A DNA stretch of 64,000 bases from G963666935 sp963666935 (GTDB lineage: Bacteria; Bacillota; Clostridia; Christensenellales; CAG-138): the NCBI GenBank assembly GCA_963666935.1, contig OY762936.1, positions 186,001-250,000 on the forward strand. Direction: 5' to 3'. Positions 9,178 through 16,963 of the stretch are shown in pieces; position 1 is the stretch's first letter; every line of letters starts with the position of its first letter. The position numbers were made by a program, and so were the translations under genes. The notes beneath the pieces were generated by a model that ran no database searches, was not told the origin of the DNA, and worked only from the letters and a program-made list of their open reading frames with translations.

Positions 9178-9217
9178 AATAAAAAGCGGCATCCCCCCAC
9201 CGTGGGGGGATGCCGCT
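9178..9217 (-). terminator. Terminator of the CsoR-family gene
   Basis: A 15-bp perfect stem (AGCGGCATCCCCCCA, loop CCG, complement) is followed on the minus strand by TTTTTATTTA. It separates the repressor transcript from the ATPase promoter. Confidence 0.85.
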
Positions 9218-9308
9218 GTCTTGCTTGACGACATGGAGCGACGGGCTTACAATTGCACTAAGGGAGCCCATGGAAGGATTCCATTCCTGACGCTTCAACT
9301 AAACGCAG

Positions 9309-9629
9309 TCACCGGATAAATTTGTCTATGGCATCGTTTAGGCTTTCCAGGGTCTGCCTCCGCTCCTGCTCATTGTGCCTTTCCGCAAGGGCTTGGATTA
9401 CGCACTCATCGATATGGTTTTTGAGAATTAATTTCCCAAGGTTGTTAAGCGCAGCCTGTACGGCGGAAATTTGAATCAGAATGTCTGTACAGGATCGCTT
9501 ATCCTCCAACATGGTCCGAATAGAAGTGGCGTGTCCTATGATGCGCGAAATACGGTTAATCAGCTTGGCATATTCTTCATCAGTATGTATATGGGTATGT
9601 TCGTGGACGTTTTCCATAATGATTGCCAT
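9309..9629 (-). CDS. csoR: CsoR/RcnR-family metal-sensing repressor
   Basis: 106 residues, all-helical DUF156 family. Conserved features are ISRIIGHATSIRTMLEDKRSC, then DILIQISAVQAAL and NHIDEC. The Cys...His-x3-Cys set is the Cu(I) ligand set of CsoR. The N-terminus is His-rich (HEHTHIHT), as in nickel/cobalt sensors of the family, so the metal is not fully settled. The protein should repress itself and the P-type ATPase next door and leave DNA when loaded. The first ATG (9629) touches its Shine-Dalgarno; ATG 9616 may be the real start. Confidence 0.87.
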   Translation of the reverse strand: MAIIMENVHEHTHIHTDEEYAKLINRISRIIGHATSIRTMLEDKRSCTDILIQISAVQAALNNLGKLILKNHIDECVIQALAERHNEQERRQTLESLNDAIDKFIR

Positions 9630-9699
9630 CCTTTCTGTTTCACAGCAATAGTTTATCGCAAACGGACTGGACTGGCAAATGAATTTTTTTGTATATAGT

Positions 9700-9729
9700 G
9701 TTTTATGGGGGGGGATTTGGTTTTGTCAA
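9700..9729 (-). promoter_or_regulatory. Promoter of the CsoR-family gene with G/C-tract operator
   Basis: On the minus strand TTGACA (9729-9724) is followed 18 bases later by TAAAAC. The spacer contains ATCCCCCCCCAT (9704-9715), and a second C6 tract lies just upstream at 9740-9746. The tract between -35 and -10 suggests autoregulation. The same DNA carries the start of the divergent M20 gene. Confidence 0.5.
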
Positions 9730-9746
9730 ACTTTTTGGATGGGGGG

Positions 9747-10781
9747 ATGCATATAGCCACGCCTTGGAACGATTCGGTATTAACTGAAATCAAAGAATGT
9801 TTGTGCGCGCTGATCTCTTTCCCCACTTCGAGAGGTGGCGAACGAGCCGCCGCGGATTGTTTGGCACATTGGTTGGACAGACCGGGCATCATCACCCGAA
9901 TTTTCGAACCCGAGCCGGGCCGCGCCAATCTTGTGGCCACAGCTGCCGGAAATACAGGAAAGACGGTACTGCTTTTAACGCACCTAGATACCGCCCCCCT
10001 GGACCAGGGCGGCGCATGGCACTTCCCTTCCGGGCAGGCCACCTGCAGCCACGGGCGGATCTATGGCCGGGGAGCGCTGGATTGCAAGGGCCCCGCCGCG
10101 GTGGGCTGCGCAATTCTCAACGCTTTAGCGAATGCGCCATTCCCCCACGACACAATCCTTTTTGCCGCCACCGCAGGCGAAGAAGAAGGCGGAAGGCTGG
10201 GCACACAATGGCTGCTGGAGAATACCGATGTGTTCCGGGATGTATCTTTGGTATTGGGGGAAGGCGGCGGCGCGCCCGTGAAGATGGACGGGAGACTGCT
10301 GTTCACCTACGGTACGGGAGAATTGGAAGAAGGCGACGGGGAGTTTGCCGATAATGCGGTTCCGACACGGGCAAAATCTCTTGATTTTTACAGCGACGAG
10401 ACCCTAGCATATATTGAGCGCCTACGACAGAACCCGTCGGGTAGGCGAGTGCCGGAGTCTGTGTTTTTCCAGGGTGTTAACACCTGCTTGGACCGGTATG
10501 CGGCTTCGGGTTACGCACCTTCCTCAGCGCTGGAAAATGCGGCCCGAAAAGCCATATCCGAACTTTTTCCCGGCTGCGGCCTGCTACCTTACATCGCGCC
10601 CGGATACAGCGATCTGCGCTTTTTCCGGGCCCGCGGAATTTCGGCGGCGGGGTTCTTCCCCCTCGACCCGGACAATTCCCTGCGCGGGATTCACGGGGCC
10701 GACGAATACATTTCGGAAGCTTCCCTGCAAGTGGCCTATTGCGCCCTGTTCCGGCTGCTGGAATTGCTTGGAACATCATAA
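9747..10781 (+). CDS. M20-family metallopeptidase with reduced lid domain
   Basis: About 344 residues from ATG 9747. TTG 9723 is another candidate because it has GGGGGGGG at proper spacing. The catalytic zinc ligands of the M20/ArgE-DapE fold are visible: LLTHLDTAPLD, GALDCKG, the GEEEGG base, LGEGGG, and the final IHGADEYIS. Members remove N-terminal amino acids or acyl groups from small peptides or amino acids. The part that should be the dimerisation/lid domain is short, and the usual small-residue-HA motif is not recognisable (it begins LLFTYGTGELEEGDGEF), so substrate and oligomer state may differ. It is transcribed divergently from the csoR gene. Confidence 0.8.
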   Translation: MHIATPWNDSVLTEIKECLCALISFPTSRGGERAAADCLAHWLDRPGIITRIFEPEPGRANLVATAAGNTGKTVLLLTHLDTAPLDQGGAWHFPSGQATCSHGRIYGRGALDCKGPAAVGCAILNALANAPFPHDTILFAATAGEEEGGRLGTQWLLENTDVFRDVSLVLGEGGGAPVKMDGRLLFTYGTGELEEGDGEFADNAVPTRAKSLDFYSDETLAYIERLRQNPSGRRVPESVFFQGVNTCLDRYAASGYAPSSALENAARKAISELFPGCGLLPYIAPGYSDLRFFRARGISAAGFFPLDPDNSLRGIHGADEYISEASLQVAYCALFRLLELLGTS

Positions 10782-10796
10782 AAATTCGAAACCCTC

Positions 10797-10825
10797 TTGA
10801 CACTTGCGTCTTGCCAAAGTACAAT
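10797..10825 (+). promoter_or_regulatory. Consensus sigma-A promoter of the acidic microprotein gene
   Basis: TTGACA (10797-10802), a 17-base spacer and TACAAT (10820-10825). It predicts a leader of about 100 bases that begins with an ATCCCC...GGGGAT hairpin (about 10826-10850). Confidence 0.8.
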
Positions 10826-10935
10826 ATCCCCATACCACGGTTCGGGGATACGGCGCTGCAAGACGCGGTTATATTTGGAATTTTGCGTGTGCACCGGACT
10901 TAAAACTTAAAAATGGCCGAAAGGAGGAACCCACG

Positions 10936-11034
10936 ATGCATGAGGGAAAGCACGGCATCCTTGATGATTTGGAGGATGTGGAAAGCCTGTTTGGCGACGA
11001 CGAAGAGGAAGAAGACGACGAAAAGAAAAAATAA
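10936..11034 (+). CDS. Small acidic protein, 32 residues, unknown function
   Basis: ATG 10936 is preceded by GAAAGGAGGAA at ideal spacing. The product is MHEGKHGILDDLEDVESLFG followed by a run of Asp/Glu and a closing KKK. About half of the residues are acidic; no signal or membrane segment is present. Its own near-consensus promoter and the intrinsic terminator just after the stop argue that it is a real, separately regulated gene. I do not recognise the family. An acidic binding partner for a basic protein or nucleic-acid mimic is conceivable but unsupported. Confidence 0.6.
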   Translation: MHEGKHGILDDLEDVESLFGDDEEEEDDEKKK

Positions 11035-11051
11035 TGCCGCAATTTGCATAT

Positions 11052-11083
11052 AAAACGTCCCTCCGTACGGAGGGATGTTTTAT
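11052..11083. terminator. Bidirectional intrinsic terminator
   Basis: TCCCTCCGTACGGAGGGA is a self-complementary stem flanked by AAAACG and TGTTTTATT, between the microprotein gene (+) and the convergent unknown gene (-). Confidence 0.85.
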
Positions 11084-11098
11084 TGACGGTTGACGCAG

Positions 11099-11785
11099 TT
11101 ATTGATACAGGCCTTTGATGCCGATGTAGAAGCCGATGCGCCGGGGATCATGCTGCCCCTCTTTATCGCTTTCGCTGGCGTTGCCGACGATGGCGGTTTC
11201 GTCCCAGGGGATGTGCGCCAGCATCAGCGTTTTCCAGAATTCCTGGATTTCTTCCATCCAGTTTTCCGGAATGGCGTCCAGAGGATACTTGCACAGCACC
11301 GTAGCGGTCATCTTTTCGGGATAGGGCACGCCCTTGTAGAACTCGTCGCTCTCTTGTGCGATCTGCTCAAGACCCTTGCGGGAAATCAGGAATGTGTTGT
11401 CATCCAGATTGATACAGTAAACGTAGCGGTTCCGCCAAGAAGGCAAGAAGCCGGCATAGTCCACAGTGTAGGGGAAGCCGTCTTTCAGGGGCTGAATCGC
11501 ATTTTTGGTATACTTCAGAGCGTCGGTCCAGGTCATGTTCTCACTCCACAACTGCTCCGGAACGTATGCTTTATAGGCAAGCTTCTGTTCCATGGTCATG
11601 GGGGCATCCTCATCGACCTCAATCAGCTTGTCGTACAGGTCGTTGAGGCCCTTTATGCCCAGCTCTTTAATTAGCTTTATAACTTTTCCACCCATCTTAT
11701 CCAGGTCTGCATTACGATGAACATAGGCGCACTTAATGTAGTTGTTTTTAATCAGAACTATTAGGCCCTTTTTGGACGATGCCAT
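11099..11785 (-). CDS. Hypothetical protein, unknown family
   Basis: 228 residues from ATG 11785, which has TAGGAGG upstream; an N-terminal extension to 11875 is rejected. The protein is soluble, with no signal peptide. It opens KKGLIVLIKNNYIKCAYVHR and continues NADLDKMGGKVIKLIKELG, a layout that recalls small bacterial proteins with a beta-hairpin followed by a YxHxD-like turn and helix, but the match is too weak to name. The middle and end are rich in Trp and Tyr (WTDALKYTKNAIQPLKDGF, then FWKTLMLAHIPWDE). It is flanked by a terminator and a small exported protein. No function is proposed. Confidence 0.8.
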   Translation of the reverse strand: MASSKKGLIVLIKNNYIKCAYVHRNADLDKMGGKVIKLIKELGIKGLNDLYDKLIEVDEDAPMTMEQKLAYKAYVPEQLWSENMTWTDALKYTKNAIQPLKDGFPYTVDYAGFLPSWRNRYVYCINLDDNTFLISRKGLEQIAQESDEFYKGVPYPEKMTATVLCKYPLDAIPENWMEEIQEFWKTLMLAHIPWDETAIVGNASESDKEGQHDPRRIGFYIGIKGLYQ

Positions 11786-11911
11786 GAAACAAATCCTCCT
11801 AAAAAATTTATTGGCGAGAGAAAAATGCCCTCCCCCCCGTATGGATATTATAGGGCGAGGATTTCCTCTTGTCAACAGGCCGGAAACGATTCTGTCAGGT
11901 AAAATGTCACA

Positions 11912-12193
11912 TTATTTAGATGTTCCGTCTTTTTTATGCCTATGATAGCGCCAGACCCCACCGCCGCACAAAGTTGCAACGCAGGCCAGCAGCACGACGC
12001 CGGCCCACAGGCCGTATTCCTGCGCACTTTCATTCAGTGCATCTGCCGAAAAGCCGCTGTCGCAAGACAACGCCAAACAGACGCCAGCGCTACAATTCTG
12101 CGTGGCGTCCGAATATGTGACAGCCAGCGCCGTGGTAGAAAGGGCCAACAGCGTTGCCATCAGCAAAATTGCAAGCCATTGTTTCATTTGCAT
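11912..12193 (-). CDS. Small exported single-pass membrane protein with Cys cluster
   Basis: 93 residues. A signal peptide (MKQWLAILLMATLLALSTTALA) is followed by an external stretch of about 35 residues with three cysteines (NCSAGVCLALSCDSG), one transmembrane helix (GLWAGVVLLACVATLCGGGV) and a short basic tail RYHRHKKDGTSK. The predicted topology is outside N-terminus after cleavage and inside C-terminus. GAGG sits seven bases before ATG 12193; ATG 12187 is an alternative. I do not recognise the family. The three extracytoplasmic Cys could be lipid-modified, disulfide-forming or metal-binding. Confidence 0.65.
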   Translation of the reverse strand: MQMKQWLAILLMATLLALSTTALAVTYSDATQNCSAGVCLALSCDSGFSADALNESAQEYGLWAGVVLLACVATLCGGGVWRYHRHKKDGTSK

Positions 12194-12572
12194 TCACCGT
12201 CCTCGTTCTTTTCTTTACGCGCTCACCCATAATACGTGGCAGCCGAGACCGCGGTTCCCTTGCAGGCACATTTTTTTGCGGGTGGCGGCATGGATGCATA
12301 GTGTGTAACGGAGAAAGGACGATTGCCGCAGAAACGACGCGCACACCGGGGCCGAGAAGAGCACCTTTGCGCCGATTCTTCCGCCGCATCCGCAGAACTG
12401 TTTTTGGCTGGATAAGTCTAGAAAAAACTTGCTTATTTGTTGATTTTCTCCAAAATTTATGGCATGATGGTAAATAGAATTACGCATTCTGAGAGAAACA
12501 TTTCCGCAGGCAGCATGTCACAGCGAACAAGTATCATCCACACCGCACACCAGTGACAGGGAGGAAATTCTT
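12194..12572. other. Gene-free interval between divergent genes
   Basis: This 379-base stretch separates the small membrane protein gene (-) from the GGDEF/EAL gene (+). I find no convincing promoter pair, terminator or known RNA in it. The part around 12420-12480 is AT-rich and is the most likely place for the GGDEF/EAL promoter. Confidence 0.4.
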
Positions 12573-15536
12573 TTGAATTCTGAAAGAGAAGAACAACAAG
12601 AAGCGCCAAGGAGAGCAGGCCGGTTTCGTACGTTTGTTACCTTCTACTTCAAAGGCACAAGAGAGTTCGGCAAAGACGTGCGGGGAGCTTATAAGGACGA
12701 GCTTCTTGGAATCACTATTTCCCGCACCCGAATTGTCCTTTTCCTGATTCTTCTGCTAGAACTCTCAAATTTGATCGTGGACAGCTTTGTGTCAACGTAC
12801 GGCGACCATAGAATTTATTATTTCATTGGAACCTATATCCTGCTGGCGAGCTCCACTATATTCTCAGTCTTTTTTTTGCTTACCAATAAGCGCCCACTCA
12901 AATTCGGGCAAAGAAACGCGGCGGTCATTTTTTGCTGGGTAATCATCATGCTTGGCTCGTTGTTTTTCAACTACGGTGAGCTAGCTGAAAGGGCGTCGAT
13001 TTCAAATGCCACGCTGTTTTGTCTGGGGCTGGGCTTTGCGCCGCTCTTCGGCGGTTCTGTAATTATTCCCATCCTTTCCTGCTACCTGATCGGCAGTCTG
13101 GCCATTGGTTTGCATCTGAAGGTATCTCCATTCATCATACAGGAAATCGTAGCGCTGAGCTGTATTTCTCTTTATGTTTCCGCAACACAATACGTTGCCA
13201 ACCTTAAAATCTACAAAGACCGTCATCTTTTAGGCATTATGAACAGCCGGCTGGAGGAGCTGGCAGAAAAAGACCCCCTTACGGGACTTCTCAACCGACG
13301 GGGGCTGCGGCGCATGGCGCAGCCATTTTTTGACGGCCTTTCCAGCGCCAAAGGCTTCGCAGTGCTGATGCTGGACGTAGACCGTTTCAAAGCATACAAT
13401 GACACGTACTTCCACGAGGCAGGAGATCGGTGCCTGCAGAAGATCGGGGAATGCCTGCGGAACTGCGCCTGCCGTCAGGGCGACATCGTCGCGCGATACG
13501 GCGGAGAGGAATTCGTCATCTGTGCCCGTAATATATCTGAACGAAATGTAATTTCTTTTGCCTTGCGCATTCAGGACGAAATCAAAAAGCTGGATATTCC
13601 CTTTGAACAAAACAGCGCTGTGAATTACGTTACTCTGAGCATCGGCGCTGCATTGGGCGGCCACAACAGAAAAGCTTCATTAGCAGATTTAATGAGCGCC
13701 GCCGATATGGAACTTTATCACGCAAAGACCAATGGTCGCAACTGCGTATCCTTCTGCGGGCAAGTTTACAGGCACGCAGCGCTGGCACCCTTAGCGGAGA
13801 CAGCTCCCTGCAGCGGAAGCAGCTTCCCCAATACTTTGGAGGAGGCCGGCGACACGACCGGACGGAAGGTCATACTGGTGGCGGATGACAATGTAGTCAA
13901 CCGCGAAATTCTCTGCCGTATTCTTGCCGGGGATTATACGGTATTAACCGTTGAAAACGGTAGACAGGTATTGGACATTTTGGAAGAACATGCCCCCAGA
14001 ATATCCGGTGTGATGCTGGATTTGCTGATGCCCGTCATAGACGGCTATGAAGTTCTGGAAGCGATTGCCGGAGAGGAAAAATACAAGAATCTACCCGTCA
14101 TCGTTACGACGAGCAATGTGGATAAGGGCAGCGAGAAAAAAGCGCTGATGCTGGGCGCCTGGGATTTTGTATCTAAGCCCTACGACGCAGACATCATAAA
14201 ATTCCGGTTGAAAAACGCCATCGACAGAAGCCAGCTTTCCGCCTTGAATCAGCTGAAATACCTCGCCGAATATGATGTGCTCACAGAGATTTACAACAAG
14301 GTAAAATTTTTTGACGCCACGCGGAAAATGCTCCTCGCGGACCGTTCCGGGTGTTACGTTTTCCTGCGCTTTGACATCAACCGCTTCGGCCTTGTTAACT
14401 CCTTTTTTGGCACCCCGGAAGGAGACCGCCTCCTGAAATATATTGCCCAAGGCGCCCAGTTTTACGCACAGAGGCATCCTCCCGCCACTTACGGGCGAAT
14501 CGAAGGGGATGTATTTGGCATGTGCCTACTCTACCGCGGCGAAGACCAGCTTCGCCATATGATGCAGGTTCTTAAAAAGTACCTGAGCGAGTACCCGCTG
14601 AATTATGAGGTTTCTCCCAACTGTGGGGTTTACATCGTCGAGGATCACGACATGCCCATTGACAAGATCTATGACCGGGCCACGCTGGCTGCAAAGAAGT
14701 GCAAGGGCGACTACATTACCTCTTACGCCCTATACAGCGATGAGATGGGACGAAGTGTGGAAAAGGAGCAGGAAATCATCAATGAAATGAATGATGCGCT
14801 GGAAAAAGATCAGTTCGTCATCTACCTGCAACCCAAATATAACCTGATTACCGGAGCTTTTGAAGGGGCCGAAGCGCTGGTCCGCTGGGCCCACCCGCAA
14901 AAGGGACTCATTTCCCCCGACGAATTTATTCCCATATTTGAAAAGAATGGCTTTATTTCTCTGCTCGACCACTGCGTATGGGAAAAAGCCTGCATGCTGA
15001 TGAAAAAGTGGATGGAAAGCGGTATCGCCTTCCACCCCATTTCGGTCAATGTATCCCGAGTAAACTTGTATAATCCCAACTTCGTGAACAGCCTTACCAA
15101 ACTTACGGAAAAATATGATGTCCCCAATGCCTGTCTTAATCTTGAACTCACAGAAAGCACTTACTCGGAAAATCCTCAAATCATGATTCGGATCATCAAC
15201 CGCCTGCACAAAAACGGGTTTATCATCATGATGGACGACTTTGGCAGCGGCTACTCTTCCCTCAACCTCCTCAAGGACCTTGATGTGGACGTACTCAAGA
15301 TCGATATGGAGTTTTTATCCAAATCTGAGCTGCCTCACAAGAGTGAACAGATCATCGCTTCCGTGATGCAGATGGCCAAGGGGCTTGGAATCGCCACCGT
15401 CGCCGAAGGCGTGGAAACAAAGGAGCAGGCAACGCTTTTGTGGCGCACAGGTTGCAATTACGCACAGGGATATTTCTTTGCGATGCCCATGACTGTGGAG
15501 GAGTACGAGGAAAAAATATTAGGACAGAAAATTTAA
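12573..15536 (+). CDS. Membrane GGDEF-REC-GGDEF(degenerate)-EAL cyclic-di-GMP protein
   Basis: 987 residues from TTG 12573, with GGGAGGA upstream. Five or six helices (about 45-210) are followed by an active-looking GGDEF domain: DPLTGLLNRRG, RYGGEEF near 310, and an RxxD inhibitory site (RQGD) five residues before it. Next comes a receiver domain (VADDNVVN, phospho-acceptor D483 in MLDLLMP, KPYD), then a second GGDEF-like domain whose motif is EGDVF and is probably inactive. Last is an EAL domain with EGAEALVRW, NVSRVNL, LELTES, DDFGSGYSS, KIDMEF and AEGVE, all expected for catalysis. The protein should both make and break cyclic di-GMP, perhaps gated by phosphorylation. No histidine kinase is nearby. 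Confidence 0.93.
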   Translation: MNSEREEQQEAPRRAGRFRTFVTFYFKGTREFGKDVRGAYKDELLGITISRTRIVLFLILLLELSNLIVDSFVSTYGDHRIYYFIGTYILLASSTIFSVFFLLTNKRPLKFGQRNAAVIFCWVIIMLGSLFFNYGELAERASISNATLFCLGLGFAPLFGGSVIIPILSCYLIGSLAIGLHLKVSPFIIQEIVALSCISLYVSATQYVANLKIYKDRHLLGIMNSRLEELAEKDPLTGLLNRRGLRRMAQPFFDGLSSAKGFAVLMLDVDRFKAYNDTYFHEAGDRCLQKIGECLRNCACRQGDIVARYGGEEFVICARNISERNVISFALRIQDEIKKLDIPFEQNSAVNYVTLSIGAALGGHNRKASLADLMSAADMELYHAKTNGRNCVSFCGQVYRHAALAPLAETAPCSGSSFPNTLEEAGDTTGRKVILVADDNVVNREILCRILAGDYTVLTVENGRQVLDILEEHAPRISGVMLDLLMPVIDGYEVLEAIAGEEKYKNLPVIVTTSNVDKGSEKKALMLGAWDFVSKPYDADIIKFRLKNAIDRSQLSALNQLKYLAEYDVLTEIYNKVKFFDATRKMLLADRSGCYVFLRFDINRFGLVNSFFGTPEGDRLLKYIAQGAQFYAQRHPPATYGRIEGDVFGMCLLYRGEDQLRHMMQVLKKYLSEYPLNYEVSPNCGVYIVEDHDMPIDKIYDRATLAAKKCKGDYITSYALYSDEMGRSVEKEQEIINEMNDALEKDQFVIYLQPKYNLITGAFEGAEALVRWAHPQKGLISPDEFIPIFEKNGFISLLDHCVWEKACMLMKKWMESGIAFHPISVNVSRVNLYNPNFVNSLTKLTEKYDVPNACLNLELTESTYSENPQIMIRIINRLHKNGFIIMMDDFGSGYSSLNLLKDLDVDVLKIDMEFLSKSELPHKSEQIIASVMQMAKGLGIATVAEGVETKEQATLLWRTGCNYAQGYFFAMPMTVEEYEEKILGQKI

Positions 15537-15560
15537 GCTCTTTCAGAAAAGCATTAAAAA

Positions 15561-15598
15561 GGGGCCCGGGCCGCTAAAATGGTTCCGGGCTCTTGTTT
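15561..15598. terminator. Intrinsic terminator overlapping the folA 3' end
   Basis: GCCCGG (15564-15569) pairs with CCGGGC (15585-15590). On the minus strand CCCCTTTTTAAT follows, on the plus strand TCTTGTTTT. It serves the convergent folA and GGDEF/EAL genes and overlaps the last codons of folA. Confidence 0.6.
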
Positions 15599-16071
15599 TC
15601 ATATTTGCAGAATCGGAAGGAAGTTCCCTCGTGTTCTCTGGACTCCGAGACGCTTGTTAGCACCCAGTTATCCAGACGATCCAGATCCGGAAAAAATCGA
15701 TCCGCATTCACAGCGGCCTCCACTTTGGTAATGTATGCCACGGAACAGTAATTCAGCAGACTTTGGTACAGGCTTTCCCCGCCGATGACAAACACGTCCT
15801 CGGGCGGGTATTGCTTTACCTGCACGAAAAGTTCCGGCAAGTTCCGCGCCGCAAAAAACCCCTCACCCTGCACGGACGTGCTTAAAACGACATTGGTTCG
15901 ATTCTTCAGCGGCCTGCCCCCGGGCATGGATTCCAGGGTGCCCCGGCCCATGACCACCACTTTGCCTGAAGTGGTCTCCCGAAAGAAGCGCATATCTTCG
16001 GGAAGGGAATAAAGCAGCTTGCCATCCTTGCCAATGCCCCAGTTGCGGTCCACCGCCACGATGAGATTCAT
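15574..16071 (-). CDS. folA: Dihydrofolate reductase
   Basis: 165 residues, normal length. It reduces dihydrofolate with NADPH, regenerating the cofactor consumed by ThyA next door. Visible motifs are AVDRNWGIGKDGKL, LPEDMRFFRETT with the catalytic acid, VVMGRGTLESMP and VFVIGGESLYQ. The usual PW before the catalytic loop reads LY (KLLYSLPED), and the Trp after MGRxT is Leu. The ATG lies ten bases after the thyA stop, giving a thyA-folA operon. Confidence 0.95.
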   Translation of the reverse strand: MNLIVAVDRNWGIGKDGKLLYSLPEDMRFFRETTSGKVVVMGRGTLESMPGGRPLKNRTNVVLSTSVQGEGFFAARNLPELFVQVKQYPPEDVFVIGGESLYQSLLNYCSVAYITKVEAAVNADRFFPDLDRLDNWVLTSVSESREHEGTSFRFCKYENKSPEPF

Positions 16072-16080
16072 GCGACCTCC

Positions 16081-16911
16081 TTACACAGCCACGGGGATTT
16101 TGCCCACGGAACCATGGTTTTGATAATTTTCCAGCGTAAAATCTTCCACTTGGAAGGCGTAAAAATCCTTGATTTCCTTATTGATGCGCAGTTCCGGCGC
16201 AGGATAGGATGCCCGGGTGATAAGCTCTTCCACAATGGGCACGTGCCTGTCGTAAATATGGGCATCGGCAATGACGTGCACCAGCTCCCCGGCCACCATG
16301 CCGCTGACCTGCGCAAACATATGCAGAAGCGCCGCGTACTGGCACACGTTCCAGTTGTTGGCCACCAGCATATCCTGCGAGCGCTGGTTTAAAATGCCGT
16401 TGAGGATATTGCCCGACACGTTAAACGTCATGCTATAGGCGCAGGGATAGAGGTGCATTTCGGAAAGATCTGCATGGTTGTACAGGTTTGTGATGATCCG
16501 ACGGGAAGCCGGATTATGCTTCAGGTCGTAAAGGACTCGGTCCACCTGATCAAACACGCCCTCAGCATATCGGTGCTGCACGGAAAGCTGGTACCCGTAG
16601 GCCTTGCCGATGCTGCCCGATTGATCTGCCCAGGCGTCCCAGATATGGCTGTTGAGTTCATGCACGTTATTGGACTTCTTTTGCCAAATCCACAGCAGCT
16701 CGTCCACTGCGGCGGAAAAATTGGTTTTCCGAAGGGTGAGGATCGGGAACTCTTCTTTTAGGTCGTAGCGATTGACAATACAGAACCGCTTCACTGTATG
16801 GGCGGGAGCGCCATCCTCCCATTTGGGGCGCACCGCCAAATCGGTATCCCACACTCCGTTTTGCAGGATATCCCTGCAGTTTTCTATAAAGATCCGATCC
16901 GCAATGCTCAC
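16081..16911 (-). CDS. thyA: Thymidylate synthase (ThyA type)
   Basis: 276 residues from GTG 16911, with GGGGGAGG seven bases upstream; a longer open frame to 17013 overlaps rsmI and is rejected. It methylates dUMP using methylene-tetrahydrofolate. The catalytic Cys is in YPCAYSMTF, and SRRIITNLYN, QRSQD and DAHIYDRH supply phosphate, Asp and nucleotide contacts. The common PCH is PCA here, and GLPFNI is replaced by ANNWNV, placing it in a divergent ThyA branch. It forms an operon with folA. Confidence 0.94.
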   Translation of the reverse strand: MSIADRIFIENCRDILQNGVWDTDLAVRPKWEDGAPAHTVKRFCIVNRYDLKEEFPILTLRKTNFSAAVDELLWIWQKKSNNVHELNSHIWDAWADQSGSIGKAYGYQLSVQHRYAEGVFDQVDRVLYDLKHNPASRRIITNLYNHADLSEMHLYPCAYSMTFNVSGNILNGILNQRSQDMLVANNWNVCQYAALLHMFAQVSGMVAGELVHVIADAHIYDRHVPIVEELITRASYPAPELRINKEIKDFYAFQVEDFTLENYQNHGSVGKIPVAV

Positions 16912-16963
16912 AGCGTTTCCTCCCCCACGTTTTCCTGATTGTATCATGCCCGCCGGCCCATTG

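Noticed and set aside
9031..9234. N-terminal extension of the P-type ATPase to 9234
   Set aside because: It would run through a good promoter and operator, and the ATG at 9030 has its own ribosome site.
10911..11053. Overlapping basic 44-codon frame across the acidic microprotein
   Set aside because: No ribosome site, and the frame ends inside the terminator; the acidic frame has an ideal start.
15574..16071. FolA PW-to-LY change as a possible loss of function
   Set aside because: The catalytic acid and NADPH motifs are intact and the variant may well be normal for clostridial enzymes.
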